DNA from: an uncultured bacterium
Lineage (GTDB): Bacteria; Cyanobacteriota; Vampirovibrionia; Gastranaerophilales; Gastranaerophilaceae
DNA: 48,079 nucleotides
Assembly: GCA_902796925.1 (NCBI GenBank)
Contig: CADBQW010000109.1
Location: forward strand, 1 to 48,079
Reading direction: 5' to 3'
Each line of letters starts with the position of its first letter. The stretch's first letter is position 1. Of the stretch, positions 24,820 through 34,677 are shown in pieces. The notes beneath the pieces were generated by a model. It saw only the letters and a program-made list of their open reading frames with translations. It searched no databases and was not told the DNA's origin. Both the position numbers and the translations under genes were made by a program.

Positions 24820-24912
24820 ATTGTAAAGTAATTATTAGATTTATCCATTTGATTATTTTAAAAATTTTTCAATATATTAAAATTATTTTAGAAATTGAAT
24901 TAAAGGAAACGT

Positions 24913-25128
24913 ATGATTACAAATAGAATGGTAGATAAACTTAATGATTTTAACCTTCAAATTTCAAAATTAAATAGTCTTGCAAATATTTTAAATGCAA
25001 TTAGATATGACAGTGTAGGGGATGAAGTGTCAATTGAAGATAAATTCAATTGTGAAGAAATTCTTTGTGAGAGAATTGAAATTCTTAATAAATTATACAA
25101 AAGTATAATAAAAGAAATGAATGTATAA
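24913..25128 (+). CDS. uncharacterised 71-residue coiled-coil-like protein
   Basis: Not recognised. The ATG has AAAGGA 7 nt upstream, good support for a real short gene. The peptide is two predicted helices: KLNDFNLQISKLNSLANIL and the second EEILCERIEILNKLYKSIIK, joined by an acidic turn (GDEVSIEDKFN). Leucines are spaced as in short antiparallel coiled coils. It lies between divergent rpiB and mutS2, with a 59-bp gap to the latter, which has its own promoter. Function is unknown. Confidence 0.55.
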   Translation: MITNRMVDKLNDFNLQISKLNSLANILNAIRYDSVGDEVSIEDKFNCEEILCERIEILNKLYKSIIKEMNV

Positions 25129-25152
25129 CAGAGATTATTTATAGATATAAAC

Positions 25153-25181
25153 TTGCAAAAAAATATTTGTTGGGTTTTAAT
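25153..25181 (+). promoter_or_regulatory. promoter of mutS2, apparently leaderless
   Basis: TTGCAA (25153-25158), 17-bp spacer, TTTAAT (25176-25181). The expected +1, 7 nt after the -10, is the A of the mutS2 ATG at 25188. No Shine-Dalgarno is present. Confidence 0.5.
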
Positions 25182-25187
25182 ACATTT

Positions 25188-27557
25188 ATGGATATCATAC
25201 AAAAAAGCTTGATAACACTAGAATATGACAAGATTCTTGGAAGGCTTGCGAATTTTGCAAAATGTGAACAAAGTAAAAATATTTGTTTAAATTTGAAACC
25301 GCAAATTGAAATAAGTAAAATTCAAGAAGAAATAAATTTTACACATGAGGCAAAGCAGGTTTTAGATCTTGCAGTGGATATTCCGATTGAATTTGTTGCG
25401 GACATAAAAAAAATAGAAAAAAATACAGCTCTAAGATATTTAAGTGAAGAAGAAATAGTTGATGTATCAAAGACTTTACACTCATCAAGAAAAGTTAAGA
25501 AATTTCTAAACGAAAATCTAAGTGAGCATTCAATATTGAGACTTTTGGCTTCACATTTATATGTTAACAGAGATCTTGAAGATAAAATTGATGAGACATT
25601 CGACGATAATTATAATATAAAACCTGATGCCACATACGAACTAAGAACCCTTTTTGCATCTTTAAGAGATAATGAAGAAAATTTAAAAAAATCTGTAAAC
25701 AATCTTTTAAACTCACCGGATTTTTCAAAACACTTACAAGAAAATATATATACAACCCGCGACGACAGAATTGTTTTTCAAGTTATGGCATCATCAAAAA
25801 GCAAGGTTCCCGGGATAGTTCATGATGTTTCCGCAACAAACAAAACCTTTTATATTGAACCTGCAGAATTGGTTCCGTTAAATAATAAGATCCGTGAAGT
25901 TAAAGCAAAGATTAACGCTGAAAAAATAAAAATTTTGGTTGATATTACGGAAACTATAAAATCTAATATAAAAGATTTAATTATCACTGAGGAGATTTTG
26001 GCGAGAATAGATTTTCATTTTGCAAAAGCTCGATATGCTGTAAATATAAAAGGAATTCAACCTGAAATTGTATATAGCAAATTTTTGCAGATAGAAAACA
26101 TGAAGCATCCGCTTCTTATTGATTGTATAGAAAATGTTGTATCAAATGATTTTGAAATAGGCAAAGATTACCAATCTATAATAATTACAGGTTCAAACAC
26201 GGGCGGCAAAACTGTAACTCTTAAAACCGTGGGTTTATTTGTCCTGATGACTCGAGCAGGATTGTTTCTACCTTGTACAATGGCAAAAATTCATCCATTT
26301 GACAAGGTTTTAGCTGATATCGGCGATGATCAAAGTATTCTTCAAAGTCTATCAACTTTTTCCTCTCATATGACAAATATTATAGAAATTTTAAAAACTG
26401 CTGATAATAATACTCTCGTTTTAATTGATGAAATTTGTGCAGGTACTGACCCTCAAGAGGGGGCTGTATTGGCAGAATGTATATTAACCAAATTTGCTGA
26501 GAAAAATATAACATCAACCATAACAACCCATTACGGAGAGTTAAAAGCTTTGGAATATAGCAATCCTTATTTTAAAAACGCATCCGTTGAGTTTGATACA
26601 GAATCTTTGAAACCAACTTATAAGTTAACTATTGGAATCCCAGGATTGAGTAACGCAATTTCTATTTCACAAAATCTGGGATTAGATAAAGATATATGTG
26701 AAACAGCAAAAAATATCTTGGTTTCTCAAAAAGACCCGTCTTTTCTCGTCGTTGAAAAACTCCAGGAAACCCAACAAAAACTTGCCCAAAATCTTGAGGC
26801 GGCTGAGCAGCTTAAAGAAACCTCACAAACACTTAAAGAAGAATATGAAGATAACTTATCTAGAATAAAGCGTGATAAAAAGAAAACGATTAAAAATATA
26901 AAAGATAAGTTTGAACACGAAATTTTATCTGCAAAGTCTGAAATAAAAGATATTCTGGATGAAATGAGACGTGAAAAATCAGAAAAAGTAGCAAGAAGAT
27001 CATACGCCCGACTTGCTCAGGCTGAACACATCTTTAAACAAAAATTATCTGAAATTGAAGACAAAGAAAAATATATGCCTGTTAATTGGGATGAAGTAAA
27101 ACCTAAGGATAAATTACTGTTAAAAGAGTTAAATCAACTTGTAACTATACTTTCACTTCCTGACAAAAATAATAATGTGTATATTCTAATGGGTAATTTT
27201 AAAACAAAAATTAAATCAAATAAATTGGCCGGTTACGATGCAGCATTTGAAGATTTTCGTTCAAAAGTTAGTATACCATCAACGTCATCTCCGTTTACAT
27301 TAAAAAAACGCGATGTTTCTCCAACTCTTGACTTGAGAGGAATAAGGGTTGAAGATGCTTTGGATAGTTTGGAAAATTATCTTGATAAAGTTAGTCTTGC
27401 AAATCTCACTCCCGTTACTGTTATTCATGGGCATGGTACCGGTGCTTTAAAATCCGCTGTCAGAGAGTTTTTAACATCTTCACCATATGTAAAGAACTTT
27501 CGCCCCGGTGGTGATGGTGAAGGCGGAGACGGTGTTTCTGTTGTTGATATTAAATAA
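25188..27557 (+). CDS. mutS2: MutS2 (ATPase with Smr endonuclease domain)
   Basis: 789 residues. The core and clamp region (about 1-310) begins DIIQKSLITLEYDKILGRLANFA. The ATPase domain has Walker A GSNTGGKTVTLKT, Walker B LVLIDEICAGTDPQEGA and THYGELKALEYSN. A coiled-coil segment (about 520-620) follows, and the Smr domain ends the protein with LDLRGIRVEDALDSLENYL and HGHGTGALK. It lacks the mismatch-recognition domain of MutS1. Family members act on recombination intermediates or rescue collided ribosomes. The ATG at 25188 is chosen because the conserved N-terminus begins there; a TTG seven codons earlier lies inside the predicted promoter. Confidence 0.95.
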   Translation: MDIIQKSLITLEYDKILGRLANFAKCEQSKNICLNLKPQIEISKIQEEINFTHEAKQVLDLAVDIPIEFVADIKKIEKNTALRYLSEEEIVDVSKTLHSSRKVKKFLNENLSEHSILRLLASHLYVNRDLEDKIDETFDDNYNIKPDATYELRTLFASLRDNEENLKKSVNNLLNSPDFSKHLQENIYTTRDDRIVFQVMASSKSKVPGIVHDVSATNKTFYIEPAELVPLNNKIREVKAKINAEKIKILVDITETIKSNIKDLIITEEILARIDFHFAKARYAVNIKGIQPEIVYSKFLQIENMKHPLLIDCIENVVSNDFEIGKDYQSIIITGSNTGGKTVTLKTVGLFVLMTRAGLFLPCTMAKIHPFDKVLADIGDDQSILQSLSTFSSHMTNIIEILKTADNNTLVLIDEICAGTDPQEGAVLAECILTKFAEKNITSTITTHYGELKALEYSNPYFKNASVEFDTESLKPTYKLTIGIPGLSNAISISQNLGLDKDICETAKNILVSQKDPSFLVVEKLQETQQKLAQNLEAAEQLKETSQTLKEEYEDNLSRIKRDKKKTIKNIKDKFEHEILSAKSEIKDILDEMRREKSEKVARRSYARLAQAEHIFKQKLSEIEDKEKYMPVNWDEVKPKDKLLLKELNQLVTILSLPDKNNNVYILMGNFKTKIKSNKLAGYDAAFEDFRSKVSIPSTSSPFTLKKRDVSPTLDLRGIRVEDALDSLENYLDKVSLANLTPVTVIHGHGTGALKSAVREFLTSSPYVKNFRPGGDGEGGDGVSVVDIK

Positions 27558-27586
27558 TTTTTAAAAAAAGAATATATAATTCAAAC

Positions 27587-27634
27587 TAAAACCCTAAAAT
27601 ATACCAAATAAGGCTTTCATTTTAGGGTTTTTAG
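27587..27634. terminator. terminator between mutS2 and groEL
   Basis: Arms AAAACCCTAAAAT (27588-27600) and ATTTTAGGGTTTT (27619-27631) with an 18-nt loop and T runs readable on both strands, between convergent genes. Confidence 0.75.
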
Positions 27635-27670
27635 TCCAAATTATAGTTTTTTGTATTTATATAGGCAGAT

Positions 27671-29335
<1,665 letters not shown>

Positions 29336-29373
29336 TTAAGATAATAAGGGTTGACTTAACTTCTAATCAATCT

Positions 29374-29658
29374 TTACTCAATTATCCCTAATGCATCTTT
29401 TACGGATAAAATCTTATATTCAGTGCCGTTCATTTTTATGTCAGTACCTGCGTATTTTGCATACAAGATAACGTCACCTACTTTAACATCCATTGGTTCA
29501 CGTTCGCCCTTTTCGTTTAATTTGCCTTGACCAACAGCTACAACCTCGCCTTTTTGCGGTTTTTCTTTTGCGCTATCCGGAATAAAAATACCGCCGGAAG
29601 TTTGTTCTGTGTCTTCAATTACTTTAATAACAATTCTGTCACCTAAAGGTTTAATCAT
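29374..29658 (-). CDS. groS: co-chaperonin GroES (Hsp10)
   Basis: 94 residues, the normal length. It starts [19 protein letters not shown], has the mobile loop [21 protein letters not shown] that docks on GroEL, and contains [18 protein letters not shown]. It caps the GroEL ring. It is the first gene of the groESL operon, with AAGGAGAAGAA before the ATG. No CIRCE element is found upstream, so HrcA control is not supported. Confidence 0.97.
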   Translation of the reverse strand: MIKPLGDRIVIKVIEDTEQTSGGIFIPDSAKEKPQKGEVVAVGQGKLNEKGEREPMDVKVGDVILYAKYAGTDIKMNGTEYKILSVKDALGIIE

Positions 29659-29693
29659 AATTTCTTCTCCTTATTCTAACTACATTCTAGAGT

Positions 29694-29702
29694 TTAATAC
29701 CA
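29694..29702 (-). promoter_or_regulatory. candidate extended -10 of groESL
   Basis: Minus strand TGG-TATTAA, about 36 nt before groES, in a very AT-rich gap without a convincing -35. An alternative -10 (TAGAAT) lies closer to the gene. Confidence 0.35.
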
Positions 29703-29750
29703 ATTTTTAAAAATATAAAAATTTTTAAGGAAAAATTAATATTTCAAATT

Positions 29751-30911
29751 CTACTTTTGAACGGTAACGTAAGATTTAATTAAAGCTTGAGTTTTTTGTC
29801 TTATTTCTTCATCTATATTTAATATCTCATCAATGGAAGGTTCAACAATAAACTCTGATGAATCATAAATATTTTTTGTAATTCTATATATATCAAATAA
29901 TTTTATCTCTCCTCGCAGAAACGCAAAAACAGCTTCTTCATTTGCCGCATTCAATACTACTGTGGCAGAACCCCCTTGTTTTCCGGCATTATAGGCTAGG
30001 TTTAAAAATGGAAATTTTTCAAAATCAGGCTTTTCAAAATCAAGTCTTGCAATTTCTGAAAAACTAAAGCTTTTTGATTTTATGCCTTCAAATCTTTCCG
30101 GATAAGATATTGCATACTGAATTGGTATGTGCATACTAGGAACTCCTAATTGCGCAATCACGCTTCCGTCTTTATATTCAATAGCAGAATGGACAATACT
30201 TTGTGGATGAACAACTACCTCAATTTTATCGTAGTCAAAACCAAAAAGATGGTGCGCCTCTATAATCTCTAAACCCTTGTTCATTAATGTTGCGCTATCA
30301 ACTGTGATTTTTTGTCCCATATTCCATCTCGGATGTTTTAGGGTTTCTTCTACAGTTGCATCTTTTATATCTTCAACAGACTTGTGCAAAAATGGTCCGC
30401 CGCTTGCGGTTATAATGAGCTTTTCAACCTGATTGATATCTTTAATACACTGGTGAATTGCGCAATGTTCGCTATCAACGGGAATAACTTTCACATTATT
30501 TTCTTTGGCTTTTTTCATCACAATATCACCGGCCATAACGAGGGTTTCTTTGTTTGCTAAAGCAATATCTATTCCGTTTTCTATTGCCTTTAATGTCGGT
30601 TTTAAACCTATTTTTCCTGAAACGGCAACAAGAATAATATCATTTTCTTTATTTGAACAAATTTCCTCCAAACCACTTTCGCCAAATAAAACATCAAATT
30701 TTCCCCTAACGTCAGGAGTTTGCTTGTCAGGTTTGCCTATACACAAATATTTTGGTTGAAACCTTTCGGCCTGCTCAAAAAGAAGTTCTATATTACTACC
30801 GCCGGCCAGTCCTATTATTTCAAATTTATCCTGTAATTTTTCTAAAACTTCAAGGGCTTGACGACCAATTGAACCTGTTGAACCTATTATACTTATTTTC
30901 CTTTTGGCCAT
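29751..30911 (-). CDS. dxr: 1-deoxy-D-xylulose 5-phosphate reductoisomerase
   Basis: 386 residues from the ATG at 30911, which has GGAGAG 8 nt upstream; a longer in-frame reading adds 16 residues that do not fit the family. The NADPH fold is ISIIGSTGSIGRQALEVL at residues 5-22. Active-site segments are ALANKETLVMAG, IPVDSEHCAIHQ, TASGGPF, and HPRWNMGQKITVDSATLMNKGLE split by the family's usual spacing. It commits carbon to the MEP isoprenoid pathway and is the fosmidomycin target. It is the last gene of ilvE-spmA-spmB-dxr. No clear terminator follows. Confidence 0.97.
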   Translation of the reverse strand: MAKRKISIIGSTGSIGRQALEVLEKLQDKFEIIGLAGGSNIELLFEQAERFQPKYLCIGKPDKQTPDVRGKFDVLFGESGLEEICSNKENDIILVAVSGKIGLKPTLKAIENGIDIALANKETLVMAGDIVMKKAKENNVKVIPVDSEHCAIHQCIKDINQVEKLIITASGGPFLHKSVEDIKDATVEETLKHPRWNMGQKITVDSATLMNKGLEIIEAHHLFGFDYDKIEVVVHPQSIVHSAIEYKDGSVIAQLGVPSMHIPIQYAISYPERFEGIKSKSFSFSEIARLDFEKPDFEKFPFLNLAYNAGKQGGSATVVLNAANEEAVFAFLRGEIKLFDIYRITKNIYDSSEFIVEPSIDEILNIDEEIRQKTQALIKSYVTVQK

Positions 30912-30937
30912 AATAAATTCTCTCCAATAAGATTCTG

Positions 30938-31474
30938 TTACAAAAACATTTTTGCACAAACAAAAATTGCCGCAACAATACCAATAATATCTGCTAAAAT
31001 TCCAACCAACATTGCATAGCGCAATCTGGAAATTCCAATAGCGCCAAAGTATACCGCTAAAACATAAAAAGTAGTTTCACTGCTTCCAACCATAACTGCC
31101 GAAAGCTTTGTAGCATAATTATCCGGCCCAAAACTATTTGCAATATCTGAAAAAACCCCCAAAGCTGCAGATCCGGATAAGGAACGTACTATCATCAATG
31201 GCAAGGTTTCAGAAGGAATATTCAACTTTAAAAGAATGCTCCCTAATGTATTTGTTACCAATTCTATTGCCCCGGAAGCTCTAAACATTCCGATCCCAAC
31301 CATTATAGCGACAAGGTAAGGTATTATATTTACTGCTACCTTGAAACCATCCTTTGCCCCATCTGTGAAAGTCTCATATACAGGAACTTTTTTTATCAAT
31401 GCAGCTGTTAAAATTGTAATTATTAAAAACGGTAATGCCCATAAGGAAATTAAGTTCATCAAGTTTTGAAACAT
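30938..31474 (-). CDS. spmB: SpmB-type nucleoside-recognition (Gate) membrane protein
   Basis: 178 residues with about five membrane helices. Matches to SpmB include VYETFTDGAKDGFKVAVNIIPYLVAI, MFRASGAIELV, RSLSGSAALGVFSDI and the conserved GSSETTFYVLAVYFGAIGI. In Bacillus, SpmA and SpmB affect spore core dehydration, but the pair is also found in many bacteria that do not sporulate, where the role is unknown and a transport function is assumed. Its ATG overlaps the spmA stop (TAATG), so the two are coupled and likely form one complex. Confidence 0.88.
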   Translation of the reverse strand: MFQNLMNLISLWALPFLIITILTAALIKKVPVYETFTDGAKDGFKVAVNIIPYLVAIMVGIGMFRASGAIELVTNTLGSILLKLNIPSETLPLMIVRSLSGSAALGVFSDIANSFGPDNYATKLSAVMVGSSETTFYVLAVYFGAIGISRLRYAMLVGILADIIGIVAAIFVCAKMFL

Positions 31475-32079
31475 TATTCATTTCCTCCGGACAAATCAGA
31501 TTGTTTCTTCCATAGTTTCGCAAACATTTTTGCCATAAAAATTGCGAAAAGAAAAGCTATTGTTGTGACAAGGAGAGTCGGTGCAATAATTTCTGTTGGA
31601 TTTTTGTATCCTATACCTATCAAAACCGCAATTACAGTCGCCGGAATCAACTGAAATCCTGCAGTATTCATAGCCAAAAACATACACATGGCATTTGATG
31701 CCGAAGTTTTATCCTTATTTACTTTTTGAAATTCTTCCATTGCTCTTATACCAATTGGTGTTGCGGCATTTGTTAAACCCAAAGCGTTTGCGGAAAAGCT
31801 CATTGCAACATCCCCTAACGCTTCTGAATCCTCAGAAATTTCCGGAAATAACCATTTTGTTATTGGCTTTATAACTTTTGATATCCATTCAACAATACCT
31901 GATTTTTCTGCTATTCTCATTATCCCCAGCCAAAATGCCATTATTCCTATTAATGAAAATGCCACTTTAACAGAGGTTTCCGCTCCGGTAAGTATTGAAT
32001 TTACTACATCTGATAGCCTCCCGGTTATAGCGCCTATAACAATTGAACCTACTATAAGAAAATAGAAAATGTAGTTCAT
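31474..32079 (-). CDS. spmA: SpmA-type nucleoside-recognition (Gate) membrane protein
   Basis: 201 residues from the ATG at 32079, chosen because MNYIFYFLIVGSIVIGAITGR matches the family start and AGAGG lies 5 nt upstream; ten further in-frame residues exist upstream. It has about five to six membrane helices. Family blocks include SVKVAFSLIGIMAFWLGIM, IAEKSGIV, MSFSANALGLTNAATPIGI and NAMCMFLAMNTAGFQLIP. It is partnered with SpmB directly downstream. Linkage to ilvE upstream and dxr downstream gives no obvious functional clue. Confidence 0.9.
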   Translation of the reverse strand: MNYIFYFLIVGSIVIGAITGRLSDVVNSILTGAETSVKVAFSLIGIMAFWLGIMRIAEKSGIVEWISKVIKPITKWLFPEISEDSEALGDVAMSFSANALGLTNAATPIGIRAMEEFQKVNKDKTSASNAMCMFLAMNTAGFQLIPATVIAVLIGIGYKNPTEIIAPTLLVTTIAFLFAIFMAKMFAKLWKKQSDLSGGNE

Positions 32080-32087
32080 GCCGGCCT

Positions 32088-33110
32088 CTATACAATCCTT
32101 CTGATCCAACCTTCAGGAGCCTCGATCTCACAAGATTGAATTCCGGTTAAAGTTTTGTACAAAGACGTTAAAACGGAAGTTTCACCAATGCTATTTTCAA
32201 ATTTGTAAACTCTGTCATGGCTCGTAATCGTTCCCACAGGAGATATAACAGCCGCTGTGCCGCAAAGCCCGCATTCAACAAAATTGTCTAATTCGTTTAA
32301 GCTTACATCACGTTCTTCAACTTTTAGATCCAAATACTTATCTCCCACATAAACCAAGGAGCGTCTTGTTATTGAAGGTAAAATGCTTTCGGATTTAGGA
32401 ACAACTAACGTTCTGTCTTTTGAAATAAAAATAATGTTTGCTCCTCCTGTCTCCTCAATCTTGGTTCTTGTTGCCGCATCAAGGTAAACGTTTTCATCAA
32501 ACCCATTAGCATGAGCAACCATTAAGGCATGCAAACTCATTGCATAATTCAACCCTGCTTTTACGGCTCCCGTTCCTTTCGGTGCTGCACGGTCAAAGTC
32601 ACTCACACATAGATTTAAAGCCTTCGCCGCTGATTTAAAATACGGACCAACCGGAGATACAAACATTCTGAATTGGTATTCCTTTGCAGGTTTAACTCCC
32701 ATTACCGCACCTGAACCGAACATATATGGTCTGATATATAAACTTGCACCTGTGCCATATGGCGGAACAAAATCTTCGTTAGCCTTTACAACTTCATCCA
32801 ACGCAGATAAAAATCTCTCTTTTGAAAATATTGGCATTTCAAGCTTTTTACAGGTGTCAATCATCCTTTCAGCATTTAAATCCGGCCTAAACGTAACAAT
32901 ATGACCATCCTTTGTCCTGTATGCTTTCAATCCCTCAAAACATGTTTGTGCATATTGAAGAACACAAGCACATTCATTTATAACTACATTGGCATCCTCG
33001 GAAAGACACCCGCTATCCCAACACCCGTCTTTATAATTTGAGATATATCTTTTCCCGCTTTGGATATAACCAAAACCTAAATTCGCCCAATCTATTTTTT
33101 CTTTAATCAT
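32088..33110 (-). CDS. ilvE: branched-chain amino-acid aminotransferase
   Basis: 340 residues, PLP fold type IV. Family blocks are YAQTCFEGLKAYRTKDGHI, TFRPDLNAERMIDTCKKL, SLYIRPYMFGSG, the PLP lysine in GAVKAGLNYAMS, and GCWDSGCL-type N-terminal features of the mitochondrial/BCAT-beta subgroup. It interconverts Val, Leu and Ile with their 2-oxoacids. Since a VOR-type ferredoxin oxidoreductase lies 6 kb away, it may work in catabolism as well as synthesis. It is first in the ilvE-spmA-spmB-dxr operon. Confidence 0.95.
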   Translation of the reverse strand: MIKEKIDWANLGFGYIQSGKRYISNYKDGCWDSGCLSEDANVVINECACVLQYAQTCFEGLKAYRTKDGHIVTFRPDLNAERMIDTCKKLEMPIFSKERFLSALDEVVKANEDFVPPYGTGASLYIRPYMFGSGAVMGVKPAKEYQFRMFVSPVGPYFKSAAKALNLCVSDFDRAAPKGTGAVKAGLNYAMSLHALMVAHANGFDENVYLDAATRTKIEETGGANIIFISKDRTLVVPKSESILPSITRRSLVYVGDKYLDLKVEERDVSLNELDNFVECGLCGTAAVISPVGTITSHDRVYKFENSIGETSVLTSLYKTLTGIQSCEIEAPEGWIRRIV

Positions 33111-33130
33111 AAATATCCCCTTTTTTAATA

Positions 33131-33159
33131 ATTATATAAAAAAAGAAACTAAAACGCAA
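33131..33159 (-). promoter_or_regulatory. promoter of the ilvE-spmA-spmB-dxr operon
   Basis: Minus strand: TTGCGT (33159-33154), 17-bp spacer, TATAAT (33136-33131). The -10 lies about 20 nt before the ilvE ATG, which has GGGGA upstream. Confidence 0.65.
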
Positions 33160-33191
33160 TTATTTCATACTAATAAGTAAATATCAAATAT

Positions 33192-33221
33192 TTAAAAGAC
33201 AACCCCTGTTAGGAGTTGTCT
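33192..33221 (-). terminator. terminator of the 33274 HEAT-protein gene
   Basis: On the minus strand AGACAACTCC pairs with GGGGTTGTCT across a 5-nt loop (one G-U pair), followed by TTTT. It isolates the gene from the ilvE promoter downstream. Confidence 0.78.
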
Positions 33222-33273
33222 CTTAATACGGTAAGTATTATTTATATTAGAAAGGAGGTTGGAATAAATTACT

Positions 33274-34446
33274 TTACTTACTTTCAGCAAGAGCATCAAG
33301 TTTTTCTAATGCTGCTTTCGCTGTTTCTTGAACATTTACATCTTGATCTTTTACTGCTACGTTAAACAATGCTTTTAGATCTTCTTTGTATTCAGGTTGT
33401 TGAATATAGCTCAAAGCTTCAATTGCAGATGCCCTGACCATTGGATTAGGGTTTGATGTCAATTGTTCAACAACATCTGCTGCAGCAGGTAATTCAGTTA
33501 AAGGAACCGTGTTTCCGGATAAATTTTTAACTTCATCACCGTACAATTTCTGCATTATTGCAAGTGTAAACATTGCATAACTCTTGTTTCTTTCAGATTG
33601 TTCCATTGGAGTTACTGTATTTGCAAGTTGAGATTCTTTCTCTGTCAATTTTTCACCTGCAAGAAGTTTTTTTCTTGCGGCTATTTGTTCAGCATTTGGA
33701 CCTTCCAATTTGCTTGAGTCATTCTTTATGATATTTTGAAGTGCATTTACAATTTTTTCATCTAATAGTTCAGTTGCTAATTTCGGATTTTCTTTTATCA
33801 AACTTGCAATTGCTTCCATTGCTGTTGCTTGAACTTCGTAATCTTTATCTCCTAATTTTGCAATGAACTCATTTAAATCTATTTGAGGTTTTTGCGAAAC
33901 TTCATCTTGAACTTTTACATCGGATTTTGGTTCAGCTTGAACACCTTCATTGTCAGCTTTTTGTGTTGATTCATCTTTCACAATCTGAGGGGACGGAACA
34001 TTTGCTGCCGGAGCGTTGATGTTTTGTTGTTGAATTACTTGGGGTTGTTGAGCTGATTGCTGTTTTAAAGCTTCCAAATCAGCTTTTTGTGCATCTAGGG
34101 CAGCTCTTTCTGCCGCAAGAATAGCCAGCAATTCATTTGCTTCTTTGATAATTGTATCTGCAGAAGCTGCACTTGCTGCCGCATCAATCGGCGCCATAGC
34201 CTTGTCCTTTATATCACCTTGGCATTGCGGGCAATCGTACACACTTGCTTGAGGGTAGTTGTAATAAGGATTTGTTACAGGAGCATAATCTGCCCTGATT
34301 TCATCATTCTGAACCGGATTTTGTTGTGCGCCCGGAACACTGACTGTTGGGTTGTGAACGTCTATTTTCACTGCATTATAAGTTGGTTGACTTTGGCAAG
34401 CATGGCTTTTTGCAGGGTAAACTGGCGCGTTAACTGGTTGCATCAT
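33274..34446 (-). CDS. HEAT-repeat-like protein with disordered N-terminus
   Basis: 390 residues, function unknown. Residues 1-95 are proline, glutamine and asparagine rich, with a CPQC pair (YDCPQCQGD) that could bind metal or form a disulfide. A helical, Ala/Gln-rich segment (about 98-140, KEANELLAILAAERAALDAQ) looks like coiled coil, then a low-complexity linker. From about 185 the protein has HEAT-like helix pairs, for example DKDYEVQATAMEAIASLI, NPMVRASAIEALSYI and DVNVQETAKAALEKL. No signal peptide or membrane helix is present. It is a single-gene unit with its own terminator and a leader; AAAGGA lies about 13 nt before the ATG. It may be a scaffold of a lineage-specific structure. Confidence 0.65.
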   Translation of the reverse strand: MMQPVNAPVYPAKSHACQSQPTYNAVKIDVHNPTVSVPGAQQNPVQNDEIRADYAPVTNPYYNYPQASVYDCPQCQGDIKDKAMAPIDAAASAASADTIIKEANELLAILAAERAALDAQKADLEALKQQSAQQPQVIQQQNINAPAANVPSPQIVKDESTQKADNEGVQAEPKSDVKVQDEVSQKPQIDLNEFIAKLGDKDYEVQATAMEAIASLIKENPKLATELLDEKIVNALQNIIKNDSSKLEGPNAEQIAARKKLLAGEKLTEKESQLANTVTPMEQSERNKSYAMFTLAIMQKLYGDEVKNLSGNTVPLTELPAAADVVEQLTSNPNPMVRASAIEALSYIQQPEYKEDLKALFNVAVKDQDVNVQETAKAALEKLDALAESK

Positions 34447-34636
34447 TTTCTGTTTTTCCTTTCAATAAATAATTACTATTTTTGTAATAAATTCCAAGTC
34501 GGCATTTACTATTCTACACAGTAAATATCTGTAAAGAAATAAAATTGCTATTTTTTCAAAAAAAATTAATAAATCTTAACAAAAAGACTGTCAAAATTCT
34601 TTATTTTCAATAAATGTTTTTCATATTTATTTTTTA

Positions 34637-34645
34637 TGTTATAGT
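34637..34645 (+). promoter_or_regulatory. extended -10 promoter element of the 34678 operon
   Basis: TGT-TATAGT within TTATGTTATAGT. It gives a leader of about 26 nt before the TTG start at 34678. It likely serves the transketolase half, ftsE, ftsX and the 37246 gene. Confidence 0.5.
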
Positions 34646-34677
34646 AGTATTGTTAAAGGATTGAGGGATATTTAAAA

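Noticed and set aside
29659..29750. CIRCE element upstream of groES
   Set aside because: Neither TTAGCACTC nor GAGTGCTAA, nor a near match at the right spacing, was found.
30440..30465. ATTGCGCAATG-like string inside dxr as a second copy of the 14049 palindrome
   Set aside because: Only the central approximately 11 bases agree and it lies within coding sequence; a chance match is likely.
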